From the NCBI RefSeq assembly GCF_000239795.1, contig NZ_CAFJ01000161.1, positions 1 through 33,222 of the forward strand: a DNA stretch of 33,222 bases, read 5' to 3'. This DNA is from Bradyrhizobium sp. STM 3809 (GTDB taxonomy: Bacteria > Pseudomonadota > Alphaproteobacteria > Rhizobiales > Xanthobacteraceae). Of the stretch, positions 7,738 through 14,758 are shown one piece after another (position 1 is the stretch's first letter; the number at the start of each line of letters is the position of its first letter). Made by a program: the position numbers and the translations under genes. The notes beneath the pieces were generated by a model, which was not told where the DNA came from, ran no database searches, and worked only from the letters and a program-made list of their open reading frames with translations.

Positions 7738-8294
7738 TCGGCCGGCTCACCGCTGCGGCATTGGCAGGCCTGCTGCTGATCGCCGTGGCGGTGCGGGCCG
7801 ATGATCTCGTGCCGGAGCCGGACAGCTACCGGACGGAGACCTACCGCGCGCCCGTGCCGACGACGCTGAGAGGCGCTCGCGTGCTGTCGACGCGGGAGAC
7901 CGAGGCGATCTGGCGCGACAAGTCCGCCGCCTTCATCGACGTCCTGCCGCGGCCGCCGAAGCCGAAGAACCTGCCGGCCGGCACGGTGTGGCGCGAGCAG
8001 CCGCGTCTGGATATTCCGGGCAGCATCTGGCTGCCCGACACCGGCTACGGCGTGCTGGCTGCCGCCACCGAGGACTATCTGAAGCGCGGCCTGGCGCAGG
8101 CGTCGGGCGGCGACCTGGGCCGTCAGCTCGTGTTCTACTGCCTCGAAGACTGCTGGATGTCGTGGAACGCCGCGAAGCGCGCGCTGACCTACGGCTACCG
8201 CAACGTCGCCTGGTATCCCGACGGCACCGACGGCTGGGCCCGCGCCGACCTGCCGCTGCAGCAGACCCAGCCCGAGCCGCGGCCGGAGGAGTGA
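7734..8294 (+). CDS. PQQ-dependent catabolism-associated CXXCW protein (rhodanese-like)
   Basis: A 186-residue exported protein with a signal peptide (MIGRLTAAALAGLLLIAVAVRAD). The body is a rhodanese-like fold: AIWRDKSAAFIDVLPRPPKP..., then the diagnostic LVFYCLEDCWMSWNAAKRAL with the CxxCW motif in the place of the rhodanese active loop, and a C-terminal VAWYPDGTDGW. This family is known almost solely beside PQQ-dependent dehydrogenases. The pair of cysteines could carry sulfur or do redox work, and a link to the SoxYZ-like carrier is tempting but inferred. Start ATG overlaps the preceding stop by four bases. The Pro/Gln-rich tail is probably disordered. Confidence 0.9.
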   Translation: MIGRLTAAALAGLLLIAVAVRADDLVPEPDSYRTETYRAPVPTTLRGARVLSTRETEAIWRDKSAAFIDVLPRPPKPKNLPAGTVWREQPRLDIPGSIWLPDTGYGVLAAATEDYLKRGLAQASGGDLGRQLVFYCLEDCWMSWNAAKRALTYGYRNVAWYPDGTDGWARADLPLQQTQPEPRPEE

Positions 8295-8340
8295 GCGTTG
8301 TCGCTCGTACTCACGAGCGCGGCTGCGTATTGTCGTGCTC

Positions 8341-8420
8341 GTCATGCGCGGGCTTGACCCGCGCATCCACGTGTCACCGCGTGGAAAGACGTGGATGGCC
8401 GGGTCAAGCCCGGCCATGAC
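8341..8420. repeat. Dispersed palindromic repeat between convergent genes
   Basis: Two inverted halves, each itself a hairpin: GCGCGGG-cttga-CCCGCGC on the left and GGCCGGG-tcaag-CCCGGCC on the right, with outer GTCATG/CATGAC ends and CCACGT/ACGTGG inside. This is a common multi-copy intergenic element of Bradyrhizobium as I recall. It lies between two convergent genes (stops at 8294 and 8486), where it could end both transcripts. Confidence 0.75.
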
Positions 8421-8485
8421 GCCGTGGAGGCGGCGGTGCGCTCGCTCGACATGGGGACCTGGTCTGGCGAGCGGCATCCGCGGAG

Positions 8486-9097
8486 CTACTCCATGTCCTG
8501 CTGGATCTCTCGGGCGAGGGCGAACAGGCGCTGGTCGATGGCGGTCGGGACCTCGCAGACGAACTTCATCACGCGGCGGCGGTCCTCGAAGATGCGGGTC
8601 TCCCAGTTCAACTGATTGCTCAGCTCGCCGATCTTGGCCTCGTCGCGCGTGTCGCCGCTCTGCATCTCCTGCAGCTTGATGGTATCGCCGCGCACCTTCT
8701 CGACGGCATCGCGCTGCTTGCGCATGACCCGTTCGAGGCCGTTCATCACCGAGCTGCGCTGGGCGTTGAGCGTGTCGAACAGGCCGGCGAACAGCAGCTT
8801 GCCCTTGCGCGTCTTCTCCTCGGCCGTGCCGGTGAGGAAATCGGCGACGTCCTTCTGCGCCTGCTCCAGCGGAATGCGGCGCGCTGCGAGCTTGGCCACG
8901 AGCTCCGAAATCTTCGCATCGTCCTTCCAGCTCGCGCCGACATCGTCGATCGGCGGTCCCGCCCAGACGGCGGCGATCGAGATTTCCGGCACCTTCGCCT
9001 GCGGGCAGGGCCAGTCGGGATAACGCGGATCGGCGGCGTTTGCCGCGGCAGCCGATGCGGCCAGAGCGATGCCCAGCAGGACCGATCTCGACTTCAT
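8486..9097 (-). CDS. Exported protein of the PQQ-linked ABC operon, unknown
   Basis: Encodes 203 residues with a signal peptide (MKSRSVLLGIALAASAAAANAAD). The mature start RYPDWPCPQAKVPEISIAAVWAGPPIDD is followed by a long, charged, mostly helical part (about residues 70-190, LVAKLAARRIPLEQAQKDVADFLTG...VMRKQRDAVEKVRGDTIKLQEM) that may form coiled coil. Two cysteines remain: CPQ near the N-terminus and FVCEVP near the end. The ATG at 9097 has GGAGG upstream and overlaps the permease stop (ATGA), so it is the last gene of the operon starting at 13218. Its counterpart occurs in similar operons of methylotrophs, so it is probably a periplasmic partner of the ABC system; the activity is unknown. 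Confidence 0.8.
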   Translation of the reverse strand: MKSRSVLLGIALAASAAAANAADPRYPDWPCPQAKVPEISIAAVWAGPPIDDVGASWKDDAKISELVAKLAARRIPLEQAQKDVADFLTGTAEEKTRKGKLLFAGLFDTLNAQRSSVMNGLERVMRKQRDAVEKVRGDTIKLQEMQSGDTRDEAKIGELSNQLNWETRIFEDRRRVMKFVCEVPTAIDQRLFALAREIQQDME

Positions 9098-9948
9098 GCC
9101 TCGCCTCCAGGACCGCGCCTGACAAATCCCCGCGACGGATCGTAGGCCAGGATCGCGCCGATCATGAACACGGCGGTGCAGCCGCCGACCACCGCCAGCG
9201 ACACCCAGTTCAGCTTGCCGTAGAGCGCAAAGCGAATGAGCTCGACTGCGTGGGTGAAGGGGTTGGCTTCGCACAGATAGGCCAACCATGGGCTGCCTTC
9301 CTCGACGCGCCAGAGCGGATAAAGCGCCGAGGAGGCGAAGAACATCGGGAAGATCACGAAGTTCATGACGCCGGCGAAATTCTCCAGCTGCTTGATGCCG
9401 GAGGAGATCAGCATGCCCAAGGCGCCGAGCATCAGGCCGGACAGGATCAGCGCCGGCAGCACCGTGAGATAGCCCATCGGCGGCGGCGTGATGTCCCAGA
9501 ACCAGGCGATGACCAGGAACGCATAGACCTGCAGCACCGAGACGGCGGTGCCGGCGAGCAGCTTGCAGAACAGGAGATAGCCGCGCGGCAGCGGGCTCAC
9601 CAGCAGGGTGCGCATGTTGCCCATCTCGCGGTCGTAGACCATCGACAGCGACGACTGCATGCCGTTGAACAGCTGGATCATCGCCATCAGGCCGGGTGCG
9701 ATATAGACCTCGTAGAGGATGTAGGTCTCGTAGGGCGGGATGATCGAGATGCCCAGCACCTGGCGGAAGCCGGCGGCGAAGATGAACAGCCACACCAGCG
9801 GTCGCACCAGCGCCGAGACGAAGCGCTCGCGCTGATGCAGGAAGCGCAGGCCCTCGCGCCAGACGATGCCGATCAGGCAGGTGATGTACTCGCCGGCCGA
9901 AAAGCCGCTGCGGGCCGGGGCGGGGGTGTGGACGGTCGTCACGGTCAT
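9094..9948 (-). CDS. ABC-2 type permease, PQQ-dependent alcohol dehydrogenase system
   Basis: A 284-residue inner-membrane protein of the ABC-2 (exporter-type) permease family with about six hydrophobic spans, for example RPLVWLFIFAAGFRQVLG, LAGTAVSVLQVYAFLVIAWFW, YLTVLPALILSGLMLGALGM and LAVVGGCTAVFMIGAILAY. MVYDREMGNMRTLLVSPLPRGYLLFCK is the conserved cytoplasmic loop. This subfamily occurs with PQQ alcohol dehydrogenases and includes a component of the lanthanide-linked lut system of Methylobacterium, as I remember it. ATGA overlaps join it to the ATPase upstream and the exported protein downstream. An ABC-2 permease together with a periplasmic binding protein is mechanistically odd, since the former normally export. 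Confidence 0.88.
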   Translation of the reverse strand: MTVTTVHTPAPARSGFSAGEYITCLIGIVWREGLRFLHQRERFVSALVRPLVWLFIFAAGFRQVLGISIIPPYETYILYEVYIAPGLMAMIQLFNGMQSSLSMVYDREMGNMRTLLVSPLPRGYLLFCKLLAGTAVSVLQVYAFLVIAWFWDITPPPMGYLTVLPALILSGLMLGALGMLISSGIKQLENFAGVMNFVIFPMFFASSALYPLWRVEEGSPWLAYLCEANPFTHAVELIRFALYGKLNWVSLAVVGGCTAVFMIGAILAYDPSRGFVRRGPGGEA

Positions 9949-10772
9949 GTGTCGGCACTCCGCGCCGGACCTGCACTGGCCGGGCTCGCCTGGGTGGTCA
10001 GCCGCGCGAATGCGGCGTTGACGTCGGAGGCGCCGGCCTCGGCGATCACCTGCGGCACCGGCCCGCGCGCCAGCACGCGGCCCTGATGCAGCACCACGAG
10101 GTCGTCGGTCGCGGCGATCTCGTCGAACAGATGGGTCGCCCAGAGCACGCCGATGCCCTGCTCGCTGACGAGCTGGCGGACATGGCCGACGATGTCGGCG
10201 CGCGCCTTGACGTCGAGGCCGACGGTGGCCTCGTCCAGCAGCAAGAGGCGCGGCCGGTGCAGCAGGGCGCGGGCGATCTCCAGCCGGCGCATCTGTCCGC
10301 CGGAGAGGTCGCGCACCTTGTTGCCGGCGCGGTCGGCCAGCCCAATGCGCGCCAGCAGCTCCTCGCTGCGGGCGCGGGCCTCGCGGCGCGAGATGCCGTG
10401 CAGCGCGGCGTGATAGAGCAGGTTCTGCCGCAGCGACAGATCGAGATCGACCGTGCGCGGCTGGAAGACGACGCCGAGCAGCCTGAGCGCCTCGCCCGGC
10501 GTGCGGCCGATGTCATGGCCGAAAATGTCGATCTTGCCCGATTGAACCGCGAACAGGCGGGTGATCAGCGAGAACAGCGTGCTCTTGCCGGCGCCGTTGA
10601 GGCCGAGCAGGGCGGTGAAGCTCGCTGGCCGCACGGCGAAGCTGACGTCGTTGAGCGCCTTGCGGGCGCCGTAGGAATGGCTGACGCCGGCAACCGAGAG
10701 CGCCGGCACCTGGCCGGCTGCGGGCTGCGGTGCCGCGCCTTGATCGAGAGCGGGTGCGTTCTGCGTGCTCAT
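9945..10772 (-). CDS. ABC ATP-binding protein, PQQ-dependent alcohol dehydrogenase system
   Basis: A 275-residue ATPase: Walker A GLNGAGKST (about residues 58-66), Q-loop VVFQPRTVDLDLSL, signature LSGGQMRRLEIARALL, Walker B LLLLDEATVGLD and switch His in WATHLFDEI. The first 25 residues are a Pro/Ala-rich extension (TQNAPALDQGAAPQPAAGQ). The sequence is closest in style to drug/capsule export ATPases paired with ABC-2 permeases, which matches its neighbour. Start ATG at 10772 overlaps the beta-propeller stop (ATGA). In methylotrophs the equivalent gene is part of the system required for lanthanide use by XoxF; whether that applies here is inference. Confidence 0.9.
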   Translation of the reverse strand: MSTQNAPALDQGAAPQPAAGQVPALSVAGVSHSYGARKALNDVSFAVRPASFTALLGLNGAGKSTLFSLITRLFAVQSGKIDIFGHDIGRTPGEALRLLGVVFQPRTVDLDLSLRQNLLYHAALHGISRREARARSEELLARIGLADRAGNKVRDLSGGQMRRLEIARALLHRPRLLLLDEATVGLDVKARADIVGHVRQLVSEQGIGVLWATHLFDEIAATDDLVVLHQGRVLARGPVPQVIAEAGASDVNAAFARLTTQASPASAGPARSADT

Positions 10773-11836
10773 GGCTGTGCAATCGTGATGCCCCAGGGCA
10801 GCTCGCCGACCTGGATGGTCTTGATCACCTTCTGCGCGGCGACGTCGATCACCGAAACGTCGTTGGAGACGCCGTTGGTCACGAGCAGATATTTCTCGTC
10901 CGGCGTGAACTCCATGTGCCAGACGCGCTGGCCGACCAGGAGATACTTTTTCACCTCGTGGGTGGTGCCGTCGACGATGGCGACGCGGGTGGCCGGGCCG
11001 AGCGCGACGAAGCCGGTCTTGCCGTCCTTGGTCAGGGCAATGCCGACGGGCTGGATCGCCTCGCTGCGCAGGCCGGGCACGGCGAACTTGATCTTGCCGG
11101 TGACCTCGCGCTTGGCCGGATCGATGATCGATACGGTGCCGCCGATCTCGGCGGAGACCCACAGCTCCGAGCCGTCGGTCTTGAACTCGGCATAGCGCGG
11201 CCGCGCATCGACCAGCACGTTGGCCACGATCTTGCGCGTGGCCGTGTCGATGAAATGCGCCATGTTGGTGGTCTCGGAGGTGCAGATCAGGATCTTGCCG
11301 TCCGGGCTGAGCATCATCCCCTCGGGCTCGACGCCGACCTGGACGTCGCCGATGCGGACGCGCTTCTCGAGGTCGAGCACCGTGACGGTGTTGTCGTTCT
11401 CGTTGGCGACGTAGAGCGTCTTGCCCTGGGCGTCCTGCGTGAACAGCTCGGGATCGGGACCGGAGGGCAGGGTGTCGACGATCTCCATCTTCTTCGCGTC
11501 GATCAGCTGGATCGTATCGTCGTCGCCGACCGCCACCATCACGAACTTGCCGTCCCGCGTAAACGCGATGCCGCGCGGCCGCTGGCCGACCTTGATGGTT
11601 TTCGTCACGGTCCAGGTGTCGGTGTCGATGACGGAGACGGTGTTGCCCTTTTCGTTGGAGACGAACGCGACGTAGGCGGACGCGGGGGAGATGGTGGTCA
11701 GCGAGAGGGCCGCGGCAAGGAGCGACGCGGCGACGCTGAGGTACTTGCGAGGTCGTGGCCGTCCTTCGAGACGCCCGCCTCCGGCGGGCTCCTCAGGACG
11801 AGGGCTGAATGCGGAGCGATATCGAAAACTCTCCAT
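10769..11836 (-). CDS. PQQ-associated YVTN-type beta-propeller protein with repeat-derived N-terminus
   Basis: A periplasmic beta-propeller of roughly 300 mature residues with recurring blades of the type NTVSVIDTDTWTVTKTIKVGQRPRGIAFTRDGK (YVTN family), seven or so in all. Relatives are restricted to PQQ dehydrogenase clusters. The N-terminus is abnormal: the signal peptide core (KYLSVAASLLAAALSLTTISPASA, residues 31-54) has no start codon directly before it. The only in-frame start is the ATG at 11836, and residues 12-26 between are translated from a dispersed palindromic repeat (11760-11803). Either the original start was lost when the repeat landed and a new one is used, or export is impaired. 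A 173-base gap with further repeats separates it from the binding-protein gene upstream. Confidence 0.8.
   Translation of the reverse strand: MESFRYRSAFSPRPEEPAGGGRLEGRPRPRKYLSVAASLLAAALSLTTISPASAYVAFVSNEKGNTVSVIDTDTWTVTKTIKVGQRPRGIAFTRDGKFVMVAVGDDDTIQLIDAKKMEIVDTLPSGPDPELFTQDAQGKTLYVANENDNTVTVLDLEKRVRIGDVQVGVEPEGMMLSPDGKILICTSETTNMAHFIDTATRKIVANVLVDARPRYAEFKTDGSELWVSAEIGGTVSIIDPAKREVTGKIKFAVPGLRSEAIQPVGIALTKDGKTGFVALGPATRVAIVDGTTHEVKKYLLVGQRVWHMEFTPDEKYLLVTNGVSNDVSVIDVAAQKVIKTIQVGELPWGITIAQP
11760..11803 (-). repeat. Palindromic repeat, type R1, inside the beta-propeller 5' end
   Basis: Matches the copies at 11914, 13890 and 20514: a CTTCGAGAC arm, a GCCCGCC-tcc-GGCGGGC hairpin (11773-11789) and CTCCTCAGG. 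It lies in the open reading frame of the beta-propeller and encodes about 15 of its N-terminal residues. Confidence 0.8.
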
Positions 11837-11859
11837 GGGGAGGACAGCCCGGTGATGAC

Positions 11860-11902
11860 CCTCATGGTGAGGAGCGCCGCAGGCGCGTCTCGAACCATGA
11901 GG
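11860..11902 (+). repeat. Palindromic repeat, type R2
   Basis: CCTCATGGT at the left pairs with ACCATGAGG at the right around a GC-rich core. The core is related to R1 in the opposite orientation (GAGGAGC...GCGTCTCGAA). Other copies are at 14028 and 20330. Confidence 0.8.
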
Positions 11903-11913
11903 CCCCCGCGAGG

Positions 11914-11960
11914 CCTCGCCCTTCGAGACGCCCGCCTTTGGCGGGCTCCTCAGGGTGAGG
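11914..11960 (-). repeat. Palindromic repeat, type R1
   Basis: Nearly identical to 13890-13936: CCTCGCCCTTCGAGACGCCC at the left and the GGCGGGCTCCTCAGGGTGAGG end at the right. It lies in the 173-base gap between the binding-protein and beta-propeller genes, and together with the R2 copy at 11860 forms an inverted pair. Confidence 0.8.
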
Positions 11961-12009
11961 GGAGACGCTGGGCCGTAAAGCTGCTTCATCCGCATCATCA
12001 CATCCGACA

Positions 12010-13218
12010 TCATTGCAGCTTGCACTTGGTTTCGGGGCGGTCGACGCCGAGGGTGTCGAGCTCGGAGACCTGATGGAGGAAGCCCTCCTGCGGGGAAACC
12101 GAGACGATCATGCGGCCGTCGGCGAGCAGGATCGGCTGGCGCAGCTGCAGATTCCAGTCGCGCAGCGACAGCCGCGTGCCCTTGAAGGCGGCGATCGTGA
12201 AGTTCGGCCCCTTCAAATAGTCCGTCAACGTCTTCGCGTCGCCGGAGTTGGTGCGCGACGCCGCCTCGCCGACCATGCGCACGGCCATCCAGGCCTGCAT
12301 GTCCAGTGCATCCATGCGGCGCGAGGCGAGCTTCATGAAGCGGTTCTGCAACTGGGTCGCGCCCCATTGATCCTGCGCCGGGTCCCAGCTCGTCGGCCTC
12401 AGCCCCGCGGAGCCGGCGACGGGGCGGGGATCCCAGGTGCGGTAGGGCAAATAGTCGGCGAACACCTCGCTCTCGTCGGCGGCGACCAGCACGTCATAGG
12501 CCGGCGCCTTCTGCGTGAACACCGGCATCTGACGCTGGATCAGGGTGACGCCGCTATCGGTGCGCCTTGCGCCGCCGGTGTCCTCGAAGGTGCGCTCCTC
12601 GACGATCTTGGCGCCGAAGCGGGTGGCAGCACGGCGCAGCGCGTCGGCGAAGAGCTTGTCATTGTCGTGCGAGCCGGTGACCAGCAGCCAGCGCTTCCAC
12701 TGCTTCCAGACCAAATACTGCGCCAGTCCATCGGCCAGCATCGAGCGCGTCGGCGCGACATGGATGACATTGGCGCGGCAATCCTGCTCGCGCAGCCGGT
12801 CGTCGGTGGCGCCGATATTGAGCAGGGTGATGCCGCGGCCGCGCAGGCCGTCGGCAACCTTCAGCAGCGCATCCGCCGGCAGGTCGGCGAGGATGAAGCC
12901 GGTCTTGCCGGCGAGCTCGTTGGCCGCCTGTGCCGCATCCTCGTCGTCCTTGACGCCGCGGTCGATCAGCGTGAAACGCTGGTTGAGGAACTTGCCGGTG
13001 GTGTTGTTGTCCTCGATCGCGAGGTTGGCGCCGGCGACGCCGTCGTCGGCCGCCGGCTGGTCGAGCGGCGACAGGGTCTGCGGGACGCTGGCGCGGCCGA
13101 GATAGCCGATCGCAATATCGACCGGATCCGCCGCGCGCGCAGCATTTGCGGCGGCAATGAGGCCGATCGCACCGATCAGGGATCGGGTCAGAACTCCCAG
13201 GACCACATGTCCTCCCAT
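12010..13218 (-). CDS. ABC substrate-binding protein, PQQ-dependent alcohol dehydrogenase system
   Basis: A 402-residue type I periplasmic binding protein (leucine-binding-protein fold) with signal peptide GVLTRSLIGAIGLIAAANAARAAD. Typical segments are VDIAIGYLGRAS, GANLAIEDNNTTGKFLNQRFTLID, GKTGFILADLPADALLKVADGL and WKRWLLVTGSHDNDKLFADALRRAATRFGAKIVEERTF. Mature cysteines are few (one in EQDCRANV and one near the C-terminus). The ATG at 13218 follows GGGGGA. It is the first gene of a minus-strand operon with the beta-propeller, ATPase, ABC-2 permease and exported protein. In Methylobacterium an equivalent system (lut) is needed for lanthanide-dependent methanol oxidation; I infer, but cannot show, that this one also handles a metal or lanthanophore. 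Confidence 0.88.
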   Translation of the reverse strand: MGGHVVLGVLTRSLIGAIGLIAAANAARAADPVDIAIGYLGRASVPQTLSPLDQPAADDGVAGANLAIEDNNTTGKFLNQRFTLIDRGVKDDEDAAQAANELAGKTGFILADLPADALLKVADGLRGRGITLLNIGATDDRLREQDCRANVIHVAPTRSMLADGLAQYLVWKQWKRWLLVTGSHDNDKLFADALRRAATRFGAKIVEERTFEDTGGARRTDSGVTLIQRQMPVFTQKAPAYDVLVAADESEVFADYLPYRTWDPRPVAGSAGLRPTSWDPAQDQWGATQLQNRFMKLASRRMDALDMQAWMAVRMVGEAASRTNSGDAKTLTDYLKGPNFTIAAFKGTRLSLRDWNLQLRQPILLADGRMIVSVSPQEGFLHQVSELDTLGVDRPETKCKLQ

Positions 13219-13323
13219 TGTTCCCCCGTCCTTTTTTGGCGAGGTTTCGTCTTGCAAGATGACCGAATTGGCCTAGCTTTCAACCCCACTTTTCGCCGCT
13301 GTGGCGTCATTCGGATCACGACC

Positions 13324-13839
13324 TTGAAACTGGCTGTCCTCCTCGTATCGCTGGTCCTGATGTCCGCGACGTCTGCCTACGCCGAGCCGCCGAAGGTCGC
13401 TGTGTTCGACTTCGAGCTGATCGACACCAGCCTGCAGGGCGAGGTGCAGGGGCCGCGGCAGGACGAGCAGCAGCGGCTGGCGCATGCGGCCGAGCAGCTG
13501 CGGTCGGCGCTGCAGGAGTCCGGCAAATTTCGCGTGCTCGATATCGCCCCGGTTAACGATGCGGCGCACCACAGCAATCTGCAGGCCTGCGGCGGCTGCG
13601 ACGTCAAGCTGGCGTCCGACATCGGCGCCGATCTCGCCATCACCGGCACGGTGCAGAAGGTCTCCAACCTCATCCTCAACATGAACATCTATCTGCGCGA
13701 CGCGCACACCGGCAAGCCGGTCGCGGCCATGACCGCCGACATGCGCGGCAACACCGAGGAGTCCTGGACCCGCACCATGGCCTGGCTGATCCGCAACCGC
13801 ATGCTGGCCCCGAACTACGGCGCGCCGCAGGCGCAGTAG
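13324..13839 (+). CDS. DUF3280 exported protein of the quinoprotein cluster
   Basis: Roughly 171 residues with signal peptide LKLAVLLVSLVLMSATSAYA followed by EPPKVAVFDFELIDTSLQGEVQGP. This start and the later ADLAITGTVQKVSNLILNMNIYLRDAHTGKPV identify the DUF3280 family, which recurs in PQQ alcohol dehydrogenase clusters. CGGCD in the centre could form a small disulfide loop. No ATG precedes the signal peptide in frame; the TTG at 13324 is the most plausible start, though its ribosome-binding site is weak, and an ATG at 13360 would cut the signal peptide short. Divergent from the binding-protein operon with 105 bases between starts. Function unknown. Confidence 0.75.
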   Translation: MKLAVLLVSLVLMSATSAYAEPPKVAVFDFELIDTSLQGEVQGPRQDEQQRLAHAAEQLRSALQESGKFRVLDIAPVNDAAHHSNLQACGGCDVKLASDIGADLAITGTVQKVSNLILNMNIYLRDAHTGKPVAAMTADMRGNTEESWTRTMAWLIRNRMLAPNYGAPQAQ

Positions 13840-13889
13840 ATATCTCCGGCACGAAAGCACAGCGAGGGCGCCGCCGACCGGGCCGGGGG

Positions 13890-13936
13890 CCTCGCCCTTC
13901 GAGACGCCCGCCTGCGGCGGGCTCCTCAGGGTGAGG
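13890..13936 (-). repeat. Palindromic repeat, type R1
   Basis: Same sequence as 11914-11960 apart from the 3-base loop. It follows the DUF3280 gene by 50 bases and could serve as its terminator. Confidence 0.8.
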
Positions 13937-14027
13937 GGCGAAGGCTTTGCCTTGGTCCATCGAACTCGCCATGGTCTCAACGAATACGACCTCGCCTGCG
14001 AATGCAGCGCCGTGCGCGGTGCCTGAT

Positions 14028-14104
14028 CCTCATGGTGAGGAGCGCCGTGCACCTCACTCCACCACGGCATCGGGCTCAATGGCGGCGCGTCTCGAACCAT
14101 GAGG
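14028..14104 (+). repeat. Palindromic repeat, type R2, with internal insertion
   Basis: Ends match the 11860 copy (CCTCATGGTGAGGAGCGCCG and GCGTCTCGAACCATGAGG), but about 34 extra bases separate the halves, including CACCTCACTCCACCACGGCA. Paired with the R1 copy 91 bases upstream. Confidence 0.7.
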
Positions 14105-14139
14105 CCCGGCTGCTGCGCGTCCCTTGGCCGGACATGATC

Positions 14140-14560
14140 TCACGTTCTCGCGGCGAACGACGCCCGAGCTTTGCGGATCGATCGCGCCTCGAACAGCAGA
14201 GAGGCGCAGGGAAGGCCGGGAGCCTGCCGCCCCCATGGCCCGCCTGCAGACAAGAATGCAGGCGGCAGTTACCACAGGTTCGGCTGGGACATCCCGGCCC
14301 TCCCTGCGCGGATGGTTTTCACGGTTGCTTCGCGTTCTCCCCGGTGCGCCGGGCGTTCTGGTCACCGTGCGCGACGGCATGTGTCTCACACGCCGCCGCG
14401 GGGGCATCAGCTTCGGGATGCCAGGACCACGCGACTTGGCCGTACGCCGTGGCGCGTTCGTCCGCACGCTCTCACGAGCCATGCTGCGCGCCGCCGGCGT
14501 CCACCGCATCCCGCACTCCACGTTCGTGACGACCGCGATACGCCCTCTCGACGAGGCGGG
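14140..14560. repeat. Long dispersed non-coding element with nested hairpins
   Basis: Most of the 900-base gap between the DUF3280 gene and fghA. A 16-base arm at 14205-14220 (CGCAGGGAAGGCCGGG) pairs with 14293-14308 at all but one position. Inside it, GCCTGC and GCAGGC arms form a second hairpin near 14240-14270. The right part (CATGCTGCGCGCCGCCGGCG..., 14480-14540) matches from memory a repeat found many times in Bradyrhizobium genomes. Open frames cross it on both strands but have no ribosome-binding sites or recognisable domains, so I call no gene. Boundaries are approximate. Confidence 0.6.
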
Positions 14561-14758
14561 ATGCGCCTAGACAATCATATCTTTCGGAAAAACGAAAGAC
14601 AATTCTTTGTCGCGCGTCGACTGGACAGGGGTGATCCCGTTGTGGAGCCAGCGGAAATCGGCTTCGGCGCGCACGCGAATCGATCGGCTGCACAGCTGAG
14701 GGCGCGCCATGCCCGGCGCGGCCTCGCGCCCGACGGCCAAATCAGGCCGTGGCGGATC

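Noticed and set aside
12013..13323. Open frame running upstream of the DUF3280 gene on the plus strand
   Set aside because: It is antisense to the binding-protein gene. Only the part from about 13324 carries a signal peptide and a family match, so I began the gene there.
14205..14308. Possible riboswitch (cobalamin-like GGGAA element)
   Set aside because: The GGTGNAA and CCCGCxACTG boxes expected of a cobalamin riboswitch are absent. The structure is explained by a dispersed repeat, and the next genes run the wrong way or too far off.
14054..14570. Overlapping open frames in the 14.0-14.6 kb gap on both strands
   Set aside because: The DNA there is a repeat element with hairpins. No ribosome-binding sites or recognisable motifs were seen, and the translations are Arg/Pro-rich as expected of shadows.
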